In this document: in pieces, positions 19,580 through 33,019 of the stretch | Numbering within the stretch: position 1 is the first letter of the stretch | How the letters are laid out: each line of letters begins with the position of its first letter | NCBI GenBank assembly: GCA_947630785.1 | Contig: CANRIW010000001.1 | Coordinates: 161,811 to 225,810 of the forward strand | DNA: 64,000 nucleotides | Direction of reading: 5' to 3' | From: an uncultured Oscillospiraceae bacterium | Lineage (GTDB): Bacteria; Bacillota; Clostridia; Oscillospirales; Oscillospiraceae | Notes under the pieces: generated by a model | What the model was told of the DNA's origin: nothing | Seen by the model: only the letters and a program-made list of their open reading frames with translations | Database searches by the model: none | Program-made: the position numbers and the translations under genes

Positions 19580-21070
19580 GTGTTGACTGAGCTTTGGAAG
19601 GACCGTATTCTGATACTGGACGGGGCCATGGGCACCGAGCTGCTGAAACGGGGGCTGCCCGCCGGGGCGGAGCCGGTGCTGTGGGGTCTGGACCATCCCC
19701 AGGTGCTCGCCGCCATCCACCGGGAGTATATCGGGGCGGGCAGCCAGGTCATCTATGCAAGCACCTTTGGGGCCAGCGCCCGGACGCTGGGCAAGTCGGG
19801 CCGCTCTGTGGACGAGGTGGTGGGCGGGGCCGTGACCATCGCCAGGCAGGCCGCCGCGAGGACCGACGTGAAGGTGGCCCTAGACATCGGCCCTCTGGGG
19901 ACGCTGCTGGAGCCCATGGGCGCCCTCACCTTTGAGGATGCTTATGAGCAGTTCCGGGAGATCGCCCAGGCCGGGGAACGGGCCGGGGCGGCCCTGGCCG
20001 TCATCGAGACCATGACCGACCTGTACGAGGCCAAGGCCGCTCTGCTGGCGGTGAAGGAGAATACCTCGCTGCCGGTCTTTGCCACCATGTCTGTAGAGCG
20101 CGGCGGCCGGACCTTCACCGGTTGCACGGTCCAGTCCATGGCCCGGACCCTGGAGGGACTGGGGGCGGACGCCATCGGGCTGAACTGCTCCCTGGGACCG
20201 GAGCAGCTGCCGCCCCTGATCGTCGAGCTGGCCCGGAATACCCGGCTGCCCGTCATCGCCAAGCCCAACGCCGGCCTGCCCGATCCCGCCGACGGACACT
20301 ACGACATGGGCCCGGAGGACTTCGCCGCCGCCATGCGCGCCTGTCTGGAGGCGGGGGCCTCCATCGTGGGGGGCTGCTGCGGCACCTCGCCGGAGTATAT
20401 CCGCCGGCTGCGGGAGGCTGTCGGGGGCTGCAGTCCCGCCGCGCGCGCCTATGACCCGATCAGCTTTGTGTGTACCCCCGCCGTTCCCTGCCGGATCGGG
20501 GGGGTGCGGGTCATCGACGAGCGGGTGGATGCCGCCGGCGAAGAGCGGTTCCGGCAGGCCCTGCTGGAGGACGATATGGATTACATCCTGGATGCGGCGC
20601 TGGAGCAGGAGGACGCCGGGGCGGATATCCTGGGCGTGGACGTGAGCTACCCCGGCGTCAACGAGAGGATCGTGCTGCCACGGGTGGTGAAAGCCATCCA
20701 GAGCGTGGTGACCCTGCCTCTCCGACTGGACTCCGCCGACCCGGATGCGCTGGAGGCCGCCCTGCGGGTGTATAACGGCAAGGCGGCGGTGAGCCCGGGG
20801 AACGGGGACCGGGAGACCCTGGACCGCATCCTGCCCATTGTGAAGAGATACGGGGCAGCCGTAGTGGGGCTGTGCCCGGACCAGAACGGTATCCTCCCCG
20901 CGGCGGAGGACCGGCCGGCCATCGCCCAACGCATCCTGGACGCGGCCTTGTCTTACGGCATCCCCAGGGAGGACGTGCGGATCGACGGCCTGGCTGCTAC
21001 CGGTTCCGTCCGGCAGGACCGGGCGGAGGAGACGTTGAAGACGGTGCGGATCGTCCGGACGCTGCCGTAG
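19580..21070 (+). CDS. MetH-like homocysteine methyltransferase / pterin-binding protein, C-terminally truncated
   Basis: Residues 1-290 form a homocysteine S-methyltransferase barrel: LILDGAMGTELLKRG near residue 10, GLNCSLGPEQ near 205, and the zinc Cys-Cys pair in VGGCCGTSPEYI near 275. From about residue 310 a pterin-binding domain begins (RVIDERVDAAGEERF, GADILGVDVSYPG, NGDRETLDRILPIVKRYGAAVVGL). It stops at a TAG shortly after RAEETLKTVRIVR. Full-length clostridial relatives continue about 80 residues further through the pterin barrel and then usually into cobalamin-binding modules; none of that follows here in any frame. Start is GTG 19580 behind AAGGAGGAG (TTG 19583 is possible). The homocysteine half may still be active, but methyl transfer from folate is doubtful. 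Confidence 0.8.
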   Translation: MLTELWKDRILILDGAMGTELLKRGLPAGAEPVLWGLDHPQVLAAIHREYIGAGSQVIYASTFGASARTLGKSGRSVDEVVGGAVTIARQAAARTDVKVALDIGPLGTLLEPMGALTFEDAYEQFREIAQAGERAGAALAVIETMTDLYEAKAALLAVKENTSLPVFATMSVERGGRTFTGCTVQSMARTLEGLGADAIGLNCSLGPEQLPPLIVELARNTRLPVIAKPNAGLPDPADGHYDMGPEDFAAAMRACLEAGASIVGGCCGTSPEYIRRLREAVGGCSPAARAYDPISFVCTPAVPCRIGGVRVIDERVDAAGEERFRQALLEDDMDYILDAALEQEDAGADILGVDVSYPGVNERIVLPRVVKAIQSVVTLPLRLDSADPDALEAALRVYNGKAAVSPGNGDRETLDRILPIVKRYGAAVVGLCPDQNGILPAAEDRPAIAQRILDAALSYGIPREDVRIDGLAATGSVRQDRAEETLKTVRIVRTLP

Positions 21071-21392
21071 GGGAAACGGACGGCGCCGGACCGGGATGTG
21101 AAAAAAAGAAGCCGCTTTTTTTACATAAAATCGGTTTTGTGCCGGCTGGAGAAGGCACCGGCGCAAAAAGAATCAAAAAAGAACCTTGAATTGCGCAATA
21201 ATTGAGTAGAAAATTTGGCTTTGGAGGAATAAAGTAAACATAAACTGTAATATGGGTCTTGTTGTCCGCGCCGCGGATGCGGAGCAGCACACCGTTTCGG
21301 GATACACGGGCGGGAAATCAGTGCTGATTTTTGTTCCGGCCGATCATCCGATCATACGAATGCGTGGAAGGTCAACAAAGGAGTGAGCTTCG
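21071..21392. other. intergenic region upstream of the AraC-GH39 gene
   Basis: This 322-bp AT-rich stretch has no convincing gene. It contains a perfect 10-bp palindrome ATTGCGCAAT near 21190-21199, possibly an operator, and a GTGCCGG...GCACCGG imperfect inverted repeat near 21138-21160. No promoter with proper spacing could be assigned. Confidence 0.5.
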
Positions 21393-23822
21393 ATGCCCTA
21401 TCAAACCAGCAACCCTCCTATCGCGGATATCAGCGTGCTGTCTGTCCAGGGCAGCTACCGGCGCATCTGGCACAACGCCTGTTTCCTGTTCATCCTCAAC
21501 GGAGAGGTGCAGGTGGAGATGGACGGTCACGCCTGCTATCTGAACAACAACGGCATCATGCTGGTGGAGGCGGACACCCCTTATACCGTCACCGGCCACG
21601 GAAGCAACCTGCTCATGACCATCCGCATGGACTATGATTTCTTCGCCCAGGGCAAAGGCGGCCGGGGCATGGGGATGCTTGTGTGCAACTCGGCGGAGGA
21701 CGGCGAGCGGGACTACTCCATGCTCCGGCAGATGCTGTCCCATCTGGCTCTGAACTACTTTGAGGCGGGAGACAGCAAGGACCTGCGGCAGCTGGAGCTG
21801 TGCTACTCTCTGCTGTACTATCTGAATACCACCCACTATGTGGCCGCCGAGCCGGACACGGTGGGGAATCTGTCCAACGAGAAGCGGGGCCGGCAGATCA
21901 TCTCTTACATCGAGAGCAACTATATGCACGAGCTCCAGCTGGAGGATCTGGCCCAGCTGGCCTATCTGTCTCCCTCCTATCTGTCCCGTCTGTTCAAGAA
22001 GATGACGGGGAAGAACTTCAAGTCGTATCTTCAGGATGTGCGCCTGCGCCACGCGGTGGAGGACATGCGCCGCACCGGGCAGACCATCACCGCCATTGCC
22101 TACAACAACGGCTTTCCCAATGTCAGCGCCCTGAACACCGCCATCCGCAAGGAGTATGACATGGCCCCCAACGAGCTGCGCCGTTCCCTGGCGGAGGAGC
22201 CCCCCGAGACGGCGGAGGCGTCCCCCTATGAGGTGGTGGAATACGGCAGCGTGCGCACCAATTTGCAGATCCTGGCCGGCTCAGAGCCCCCCAAGTCCCT
22301 GGGGATCTACCGGTTCCCGGACCAGGTGGAGTACAAGGTGGAGGACGTAGGCCAGTTCCGGCCCATCCGGCCCATCTGGAAGGCCATGATCAACGTGGGC
22401 ACCATCCAGGGCCTGGCCAACGTGGGTGTGGAGAACCAGCTCCGCCTGGTCCAGGACGAGATCGGCTTCCAGTACGCCCGGCTGGAGAGCGTCCTCACCG
22501 ACGAGTCCATCCCCAAAATGGCCGACGGCAACTATAACTTCTCTTATTTTGACCGCACCATCGAGCTGCTCCAGGCTCTGAAGCTGACGCCCTTTCTGGA
22601 CCTGTCCCTGAAGGGGGATTACATCCTGCTGTCCGAGACCAAGGTCATCTACCGGGGTGGAAAGCCCCAGACCCAGGCATCTGACCGCGCCTTCCTCAAT
22701 AAGGTGTCCGCCCTCCTTCGCCACTGTATCAACACCTTCGGCGCCAACGAGGTGGAGCGCTGGGGGGTGGAGATCGGCGTGCTGCACGACGCCCAGCTCA
22801 CCCTGCTGGAGCGGCCGGAGGACTACGCCCGCCGGTTCAAGGCGGTGCGGTCCATGATCAAGGAATGGCTGCCTGATATGCTGGTGGGCGGGCCGGATCA
22901 CAACATCGCCATGGAGCCGGATTTTCTGGAGAAGACCCTCGCTCTGCTCCAGAAGGAGGGGGCTCCCTTCGATTTCTTCTCCCTGTGCGCGGTGCCCCAT
23001 GTCCGTTCTGTCCTGGAGGACGGCACCCCTCACTTTGTGTTTTCCCCCAACCCCGACTATGTGAAAGACTGCGTCCGGGAGATCCGGGAGATTCTGGACC
23101 GGATGGGGCTGGGAGCTCTGCCCATCTGGGTCACCGCCTTCGGCCCCGATGTGCGCACCCGCAACCATGTGAACGACAGCTGCTATCAGGCCACCTTCAT
23201 CGCCAAAAACACCATCGACCTCATCGGCCTGGTGGACGTGATCGGGTACTGGCAGCTGTCCGATGTGGACACCGAGTATATCGACACCACCCGTATCCTC
23301 TTCGGGGGCACGGGCATCCTGTCCAAGGACGGGTTGAAAAAGCCGGGGTTCACCACTCTGAAGCGGCTCAGCTCCATCAACACCCTGCTGGTGGAAAAGA
23401 CGGGGAGCATGCTCCTCACCACCAACGCCATCAACACCTATAACATCGTATTGTATAACTACGCCCACTTCACCAACGTCTACTGCCTGTCCAGCGGCGA
23501 GGGGGTCACCTATGACAACGCCTACACCGTGTTCGGAGACGCCGCCACCCGGAACATCTCAGTGAGTCTGGGCGGGCTCCAGCCCGGCCGGTACAAGGTC
23601 ATCACCACCACCCTCAACCGGGAGTCCGGCAGTCTGTTCGACGAATGGCTCCGCTACGGCATCATCGACGACCTTCAGCCCCACGATATCCGCTATCTGC
23701 GGGACATCGTCCATCCCCACCGGGCGGTGCGCTACCAGGAGTGTGAGGACGGACGGCTGGAGCTGACCATGCAGATGCTCCCCCACGAGGTAAAGTTCCT
23801 GATCCTCATCCGGGAGCTGTGA
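21393..23822 (+). CDS. AraC-family regulator fused to a GH39-like (probably inactive) domain
   Basis: The 809-residue protein begins with a cupin-like ligand domain (residues 1-100). An AraC helix-turn-helix pair follows at about 165-270 (IESNYMHELQLEDLAQLAYLSPSYLSRLFKKMTGKNF, then GFPNVSALNTAIRKEYDMAPNELR). From about 300 to the end it matches GH39 beta-xylosidase architecture, including DLSLKGDYILLS. The acid/base position, normally in a WNEPN context, reads GVEIGVLHD, and the nucleophile position, normally TEWN, reads VTAFG. Both catalytic glutamates therefore seem absent, which suggests a sugar-sensing rather than a hydrolytic role. ATG 21393 follows AAAGGAG. It is convergent with the GH2-GPH-esterase operon, its most likely target. 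Confidence 0.85.
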   Translation: MPYQTSNPPIADISVLSVQGSYRRIWHNACFLFILNGEVQVEMDGHACYLNNNGIMLVEADTPYTVTGHGSNLLMTIRMDYDFFAQGKGGRGMGMLVCNSAEDGERDYSMLRQMLSHLALNYFEAGDSKDLRQLELCYSLLYYLNTTHYVAAEPDTVGNLSNEKRGRQIISYIESNYMHELQLEDLAQLAYLSPSYLSRLFKKMTGKNFKSYLQDVRLRHAVEDMRRTGQTITAIAYNNGFPNVSALNTAIRKEYDMAPNELRRSLAEEPPETAEASPYEVVEYGSVRTNLQILAGSEPPKSLGIYRFPDQVEYKVEDVGQFRPIRPIWKAMINVGTIQGLANVGVENQLRLVQDEIGFQYARLESVLTDESIPKMADGNYNFSYFDRTIELLQALKLTPFLDLSLKGDYILLSETKVIYRGGKPQTQASDRAFLNKVSALLRHCINTFGANEVERWGVEIGVLHDAQLTLLERPEDYARRFKAVRSMIKEWLPDMLVGGPDHNIAMEPDFLEKTLALLQKEGAPFDFFSLCAVPHVRSVLEDGTPHFVFSPNPDYVKDCVREIREILDRMGLGALPIWVTAFGPDVRTRNHVNDSCYQATFIAKNTIDLIGLVDVIGYWQLSDVDTEYIDTTRILFGGTGILSKDGLKKPGFTTLKRLSSINTLLVEKTGSMLLTTNAINTYNIVLYNYAHFTNVYCLSSGEGVTYDNAYTVFGDAATRNISVSLGGLQPGRYKVITTTLNRESGSLFDEWLRYGIIDDLQPHDIRYLRDIVHPHRAVRYQECEDGRLELTMQMLPHEVKFLILIREL

Positions 23823-23836
23823 GCGCAGGATATAGG

Positions 23837-23870
23837 AGGACCGCCCGGGGGAAGCCCCCCGGGCGGTCCT
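23837..23870. terminator. bidirectional terminator
   Basis: A 15-bp perfect stem (AGGACCGCCCGGGGG and its complement) with a 4-nt loop is followed by TTTG. It lies between the convergent AraC-GH39 and GH2 genes. Confidence 0.8.
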
Positions 23871-23876
23871 TTGCGT

Positions 23877-28325
<4,449 letters not shown>

Positions 28326-28329
<4 letters not shown>

Positions 28330-29249
28330 GGCCTTTCTTCCTTTCTCGGGTGGAGTGGATCGTTTTCCAGGAAACCGCGAAAGAACGCACATTCTTCGTC
28401 GTTGCACAGGTCGGCGTCCCGGGACCTGACGTTACAGTGAAAGACGTGCTCCAGCGGATGTTCCGCATCCCCGTAACAGCGGCTGATATACGGCACGCCG
28501 GCCTCGTCCAGTTTTCGGGACAGGATGGGGACCTGTTCTCTCAGAAAATCGTCGCTGGCGGTCATGAGGAACACCGGCGGGAACCGGCCGTTGATGTGGG
28601 CCGTCACGTCGATGGCCTCCAGCTCCTCCGCGCTGCCGCGCCGGGGCAGATAGTCCAGGATGAGCAGGTGGATCAGGTCCGTGGGCAGGCGTTTCGGCTC
28701 CACCCGGTACTGCCCGCAGTTCAGGGCGACCGCGCTTGGCACGAACCCGCCGGGCGGGCGGAAGGGAAACCGGGCGGCGCAGCCCGGATCGGTACAGATG
28801 GCGCAGTACAGCCCCAGGAGATTGGCCCCGGCGGAATCGCCCACGGCGAAAATGTGCTCCGGGTCGAAGCCGTACTCCGCCGCGTGGGCCAGCACCCAGT
28901 GGAAGACGGAATTTACGTCCTCCAGCTGGGCGGGATATTTGTGCTTCGGAGCCAGCCGGTAAGAGAAGTTTACCACGGCGAAACCCCGCCTGGCAAGGCT
29001 CATACAGTAGAATTGATACACCGTTTTGTCGCCGTATACCCAGCCGCCGCCGTGAACGCTGACGATCACCGGGAGGACCTTTCCCTCTCCGGCGCGGGGC
29101 CGGTAGACGTCCAGCGCCTGCCAGCGGGGGTCGTCCCCATAGAGGATGTCGTCGTACCTGACCACGTCCTCCGGGGTGGTCAGGCCGGAATCCCGGGCGG
29201 CGTCGCTCCGGCCAAAGGAGTATCGAAGATAGCTGCTGACGAGAGACAT
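28326..29249 (-). CDS. alpha/beta hydrolase, HSL-type carboxylesterase
   Basis: This 307-residue hydrolase of the hormone-sensitive-lipase group shows the oxyanion motif HGGGW near residue 66 and the nucleophile Ser139 in GDSAG. A late Asp (TASDDF) and His (AEHPLEHVFH) complete the triad. There is no signal peptide. As first gene of the operon with a sugar symporter and a GH2 enzyme, it may remove acyl groups from imported glycosides; that is an inference. The ATGA overlap indicates translational coupling with the symporter gene. The ribosome site at the start is weak (AAGGCGG). Confidence 0.85.
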
Positions 29250-29331
29250 ACAAAAACCGCCTTTTTCAGAGTGCAGGAAGGGGGGACGACCCCGCTGCCG
29301 AAGCTGTACCCTGTTTTCAGATGATGAGGAA

Positions 29332-29359
29332 AGGCCGCCCGGGGCGTGCCCCGGGCGGC
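29332..29359. terminator. GC-rich hairpin terminator
   Basis: GGCCGCCCGGGGC (29332-29344) pairs perfectly with 29347-29359. On the minus strand it follows the small membrane protein gene and is succeeded by TTTCC. Confidence 0.7.
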
Positions 29360-29391
29360 CGATAGCTCGGAACCCTTACGCTTGAGTCAGA

Positions 29392-29784
29392 TCACTTGCT
29401 CTTTTTGGTGAAGCAGGCCAGGATGGTGACCACGATGGCCGCCAGATTGACGCCGGCCATCAGGATGTTCATGCCCGCCAGCTCAGGATGGCCCACCATC
29501 TGGATGCCGTTGATGGACTCGGCGATGTTCCAGACACCGTCGGTGAGGACCCGCATCAGCACGAAGGCCAGCAGGGCGGCGGCGATGATGCCGGTGAAAT
29601 CGGTCCAGATACGCTCGCCGAAGAAGAGAGAGACCAGACAGACGATGGCCGCCACGAGGGCCACGACAGCCAGGGTGTTGACCTGACCGCCCCGCCCGCC
29701 GTAGACCAGCGTGATGACGAGGGTCGCCACCGCGAGCACCGCGGCGATGCAGGCGAAATAGAAACCAGCAGCTTTACTTTTCAC
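29392..29784 (-). CDS. small four-helix membrane protein in the GH3 operon
   Basis: I do not recognise a named family. The 130-residue protein has four hydrophobic segments (about residues 5-27, 38-55, 62-82 and 105-125), a short acidic/amide loop before the last, and a C-terminal KKSK. It starts at GTG 29784 with AAGGAGG 8-9 bp upstream. It begins 16 bp after the stop of the membrane-anchored GH3 gene, so it is co-transcribed and may stabilise or assist that enzyme in the membrane. The other GH3 gene at 50713-53718 also has a small envelope-protein gene behind it, although the two small proteins look unrelated. Confidence 0.75.
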   Translation of the reverse strand: MKSKAAGFYFACIAAVLAVATLVITLVYGGRGGQVNTLAVVALVAAIVCLVSLFFGERIWTDFTGIIAAALLAFVLMRVLTDGVWNIAESINGIQMVGHPELAGMNILMAGVNLAAIVVTILACFTKKSK

Positions 29785-29800
29785 AGTCGTATCCTCCTTC

Positions 29801-32800
29801 TCAGTTTTCCTTGCCCTTGCCCGGGACCTTGCTGACCACCAGCAGGATCACGCAGGCGGCGGTGAGCACGCCGGAGGCGATGATCGCGCCGGTAAAGGCG
29901 GTCTGCCACCAGGGGGTGATGTGGATGATGGTGGCGTTGGCGTCGATTCCGTTGGTGATGCCGGAGCGGCTGATGGCGTACTCCCAGCTGATGGCCGCCT
30001 CGATCAGGAGGTTCAGCAGGTTGCCGTCATCGGTGTCCTTGGCCTTCTGGAGCACCCACTGGCCGTGGCCGCCCACGCCGTCCAGGCACCACTCCTGGGT
30101 GCCGGCGGCCAGGACCTCGGCCGCGTGGTTCTTATAACCGCCGTCCACATAGGCGTCAAAGCAGGGGGCGGCGTCGGTATCGATGGCGCCGGTCCAGGCC
30201 CACTCGTTGCGGAGCACGGTGGTGTTCAGGGCGTAGCTGGCGGAGGTCCACTTCAGGCCCATACGGGCGAAGGACTGCATCAGGCCGCCGGCCTTGGCCA
30301 CCCGAAGGCCGCCCTCAAAGGCCCGGAGGTTGCCCTCGCGGAAGGCCTGCTCGTTGAAGAAGCAAGCCACGCCCTCCCGGTAGAACTCCTGGTCGTTGTT
30401 GCAGAAGTGCTTGGTGCCCATGTGAGCGCCGGTCTTCTCCATGGCCTCGGTCTCGGGGATGGCGGCCAGATAGGACATGGTGGGGCACTCGCTCATGTAC
30501 TCATAGTTGCGGCCGCCGAAGGGGGTGCGGTGCAGGTCGCCGCCCAGGCTGTAGTTGATCATGAAGCCGCTCCACAGGCCGTCCTCGCCCATCAGCTTGC
30601 CGCGGTTGGCGTACAGCTCGGTGTTCCAGGTGCCGGTCAGGATGATCTTGGAGCAGTAGCGGGTGGTGGGGGGATTGACCTGCTCGCCGTTGAACTCCAC
30701 GGTGTGGGGCAGAGTGCCGCCCACGGAGTCGCAGCCGTCGCCCACGCCGAAGGAGGGAGACAGGTCGCCCACGGCCGGGCAGCTGAAGCTCTCGGCGGTG
30801 GCGTTGGGCAGATCCTCGGGCTGGAGCTGATAGATGAACTGCAGCCAGGTCTCCCGGTCGGAGAGAGGCACGTCCTTCATGATGGCCAGGTTCAGGCCGG
30901 AGTCCACGCCGAACTTGGCGGCCACCTCGGAATAGGAGGGGGCGTCGGCGGGCTTCTCATACCACTCGCCGTCCAGGATGTCCATCATCTCCTGGGTGGC
31001 CGCCACGGTGGTCTGCTCCGTGGGATAGGTGCCCTCCCAGTCGCTGCGGCTCAGGTAGGTGCCCGCGCCCTCGATCCAGTAGTTCAGGTCGCAGTCCTCG
31101 AACTGATTGATCACGGGGACGTCGTTCTCGCCGGTGCGGTACTTCTCGTCATCGAAGCTCTGCTTCCAGGTGTGGGCCTTGGCAGAGTCGCCGTCGGCGG
31201 TCATGCCGTCGGCGGAGGTGTAGCCCTGGGCGGCCAGGATGTTGTTCAGAGCGTCGTGGACGTCGTTGCCGATGGCCAGATAGTAATCGCCGTCGGAGAG
31301 AATATAGCTGCCCTCGCCGTTGTGGGCACTCATATCATAGCTGGCCAGCAGGTACTTGTCAACGGTGACGGTGACGGTCTCGGAGGCGCCGGGCTCCAGC
31401 ATGCCGGTCTTGGCGAAGCCGGCCAGCTGGACGGCGGACTTCTCCACGGCGTGGGACTTCTCATACTCGCCGTAGGGGGTCTGGGCGTAGAGCTGGACCA
31501 CGCTCTTGCCGGCCACGTCGCCGGTGTTGGTGACGGTGACCTTGGCGGTGATCTCGTCCTCGCCCACGTCCACGCTGTCCAGTTTCTGCTCAAAGGTGGT
31601 GTAGCTCAGGCCGAAGCCGAAGGGGAACTGGACCTCGTCGGCGTAATTCCAGGAGGAGGCCCCGGGCAGAGCGCCGGCGGCGGCGGTGGCGTTGCCCTGG
31701 CCCATGACGGCGTCGGCGTAGCGGGTCTCATAGTAGCGGTAACCGATGTAGATGCTCTCGGCCTGGAAGGAGATATACTCGGAGCACTCATCAGAGCCGA
31801 TGATGCTGTTGATCTCGTCCACATTGGCAAATTTGGGGGTATTGGTGCCGGAGTTCACGGTGGCGGGGGCGGACAGGGAGCTGGTGGCGTAGGTGTCCAC
31901 CAGATGGCCGGAGGGGTTCACCGCGCCCTTGAGGATCTCGGCCACGCCGGTGAAGCCCTGGTGGCCGGGGGTGCCGATGAACAGCATGGCGTCGCAGTAG
32001 GGCAGGATCTCATGAACTTCCATCTGGTAGGGGCTGTTCAGCAGGACGATGACCTTGTCAAATTCCTCCCGGACCAGAGCCAGCAGGTCCTTCTCGTTCT
32101 GGTGAAGGGCCAGGGAGCTCATGGGGGTGGTGCCGTCGTCATCCGTGTCGTTCATGATCAGGTCGGTGCCCTCGGCGCCCTCACGGGTGAAGACCACGAT
32201 GGCCGCGTCGCGATAGGCGCTGGCCCAGGTGCCCTTCTGCCCTTCGTAGAAGGCCTTGTTTTCCTCGGTGTTGGCCGCGGAGCCGGTGGGGGCGGGGCCG
32301 CCCCAGCCGCCGCCGTCGCCGCCGGAGGCACGGCTGGTGGGCTGGGCCTTCAGGGCGTCCCACAGCGCGCCGTTGACCTCAAAGCCCTGGGCCTCCAGAG
32401 CCTGCCTGAGGTTGACGACATTCAGCGCGCCGTCAGAGGCCTTGGTACCGGCGGAGGAGCCCTGGAAGAGGGGATCCACGGCGGCGTGGCCGAACAGGGA
32501 GACGCTGGTCTCGGAGCTGCTCAGCGGCAGAGCGCCGTTGTTGTAAAGCAGGGCCGCGCCCTCGCGCATCTCGTTGATGTTCTGCTCGAAGGAGGCCGCC
32601 AGCAGGGCGGCCTGGGCGGCGGGGTCGTCAAAATCGCCGAAGGAGCTCTTGTAATAGGTGGTGTCGCCGGATTCGCCGGTCTGCACGACCTGGGTGGTGC
32701 TGATGCCCAGGGCGCTGTTGATGTAACTGGCGTTGGCGACGGCCAGGGCCTGACCGAGGATCGCGATGACAAGGATCACCGCGAAGATCGAGGCGAGACC

Positions 32801-32824
32801 TGACCAAAGCTTGGAATTTCTCAA
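29801..32824 (-). CDS. membrane-anchored glycoside hydrolase family 3 protein, circularly permuted
   Basis: This 1007-residue enzyme has the GH3 domains in reversed order. The GH3 C-terminal domain comes first (EGAALLYNNGALPLSSS near residue 92), then PFGFGLSYTTFEQKL and a fibronectin-III-like domain. The TIM-barrel domain is last, with GGDLHRTPFGGRNYEYMSE near 750, GTKHFCNNDQEF near 790 and the putative nucleophile Asp in GAIDTDAAPCF near 880. A hydrophobic helix at residues 8-30 and another near the C-terminus (GAIIASGVLTAACVILLVV) should anchor both ends, leaving the catalytic part outside. Translation starts at TTG 32824 behind AGGAGG. The active-site region is the most divergent of the four GH3 copies here, so the substrate may differ from simple beta-glucosides. 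Confidence 0.87.
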   Translation of the reverse strand: MRNSKLWSGLASIFAVILVIAILGQALAVANASYINSALGISTTQVVQTGESGDTTYYKSSFGDFDDPAAQAALLAASFEQNINEMREGAALLYNNGALPLSSSETSVSLFGHAAVDPLFQGSSAGTKASDGALNVVNLRQALEAQGFEVNGALWDALKAQPTSRASGGDGGGWGGPAPTGSAANTEENKAFYEGQKGTWASAYRDAAIVVFTREGAEGTDLIMNDTDDDGTTPMSSLALHQNEKDLLALVREEFDKVIVLLNSPYQMEVHEILPYCDAMLFIGTPGHQGFTGVAEILKGAVNPSGHLVDTYATSSLSAPATVNSGTNTPKFANVDEINSIIGSDECSEYISFQAESIYIGYRYYETRYADAVMGQGNATAAAGALPGASSWNYADEVQFPFGFGLSYTTFEQKLDSVDVGEDEITAKVTVTNTGDVAGKSVVQLYAQTPYGEYEKSHAVEKSAVQLAGFAKTGMLEPGASETVTVTVDKYLLASYDMSAHNGEGSYILSDGDYYLAIGNDVHDALNNILAAQGYTSADGMTADGDSAKAHTWKQSFDDEKYRTGENDVPVINQFEDCDLNYWIEGAGTYLSRSDWEGTYPTEQTTVAATQEMMDILDGEWYEKPADAPSYSEVAAKFGVDSGLNLAIMKDVPLSDRETWLQFIYQLQPEDLPNATAESFSCPAVGDLSPSFGVGDGCDSVGGTLPHTVEFNGEQVNPPTTRYCSKIILTGTWNTELYANRGKLMGEDGLWSGFMINYSLGGDLHRTPFGGRNYEYMSECPTMSYLAAIPETEAMEKTGAHMGTKHFCNNDQEFYREGVACFFNEQAFREGNLRAFEGGLRVAKAGGLMQSFARMGLKWTSASYALNTTVLRNEWAWTGAIDTDAAPCFDAYVDGGYKNHAAEVLAAGTQEWCLDGVGGHGQWVLQKAKDTDDGNLLNLLIEAAISWEYAISRSGITNGIDANATIIHITPWWQTAFTGAIIASGVLTAACVILLVVSKVPGKGKEN

Positions 32825-32884
32825 TTTCTTTTCCTCCTTTTCTTCTTTGCGCCCGGCGCGCGGGGCCGGACGCTTGTTGATTTT

Positions 32885-32915
32885 ACTATAAGCGCCCCGG
32901 CCAGGGCCGGCTCAT
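32885..32915 (-). promoter_or_regulatory. activator-dependent promoter of the GH3 operon
   Basis: TATAGT (minus strand, 32890-32885) lies 18-19 bp after a poor -35 (ATGAGC/TGAGCC near 32915). The poor -35 next to the direct repeats at 32921-32955 fits a promoter that needs a bound regulator. Confidence 0.5.
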
Positions 32916-32920
32916 TTTTT

Positions 32921-32955
32921 ACGTAATTGCCTGCTATTTTTGCGTAAGTGATAAA
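32921..32955 (-). promoter_or_regulatory. LytTR-type direct repeat upstream of GH3
   Basis: On the minus strand, 14-mers TTTATCACTTACGC (32955-32942) and GCAGGCAATTACGT (32934-32921) lie exactly 21 bp apart and end in ACGC and ACGT, as at the esterase promoter. The proximal copy ends 5 bp before the -35. The divergent regulator gene starts at 33020. Confidence 0.65.
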
Positions 32956-32964
32956 AATACACAA

Positions 32965-32994
32965 TTGAATTGGCCCAGCGTGTTGTGTTATAAT
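32965..32994 (+). promoter_or_regulatory. sigma-A promoter of the regulator/kinase operon
   Basis: TTGAAT (32965-32970), an 18-bp spacer and a consensus TATAAT (32989-32994) drive the rightward operon that begins at 33020. Confidence 0.75.
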
Positions 32995-33019
32995 GCAAAA
33001 AAACGAGGGGGACGCGCGC

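Noticed and set aside
21200..21260. Candidate promoter elements (TTGAGT, TAAAGT, TAATAT) before the AraC-GH39 gene
   Set aside because: No pair has 16-18 bp spacing.
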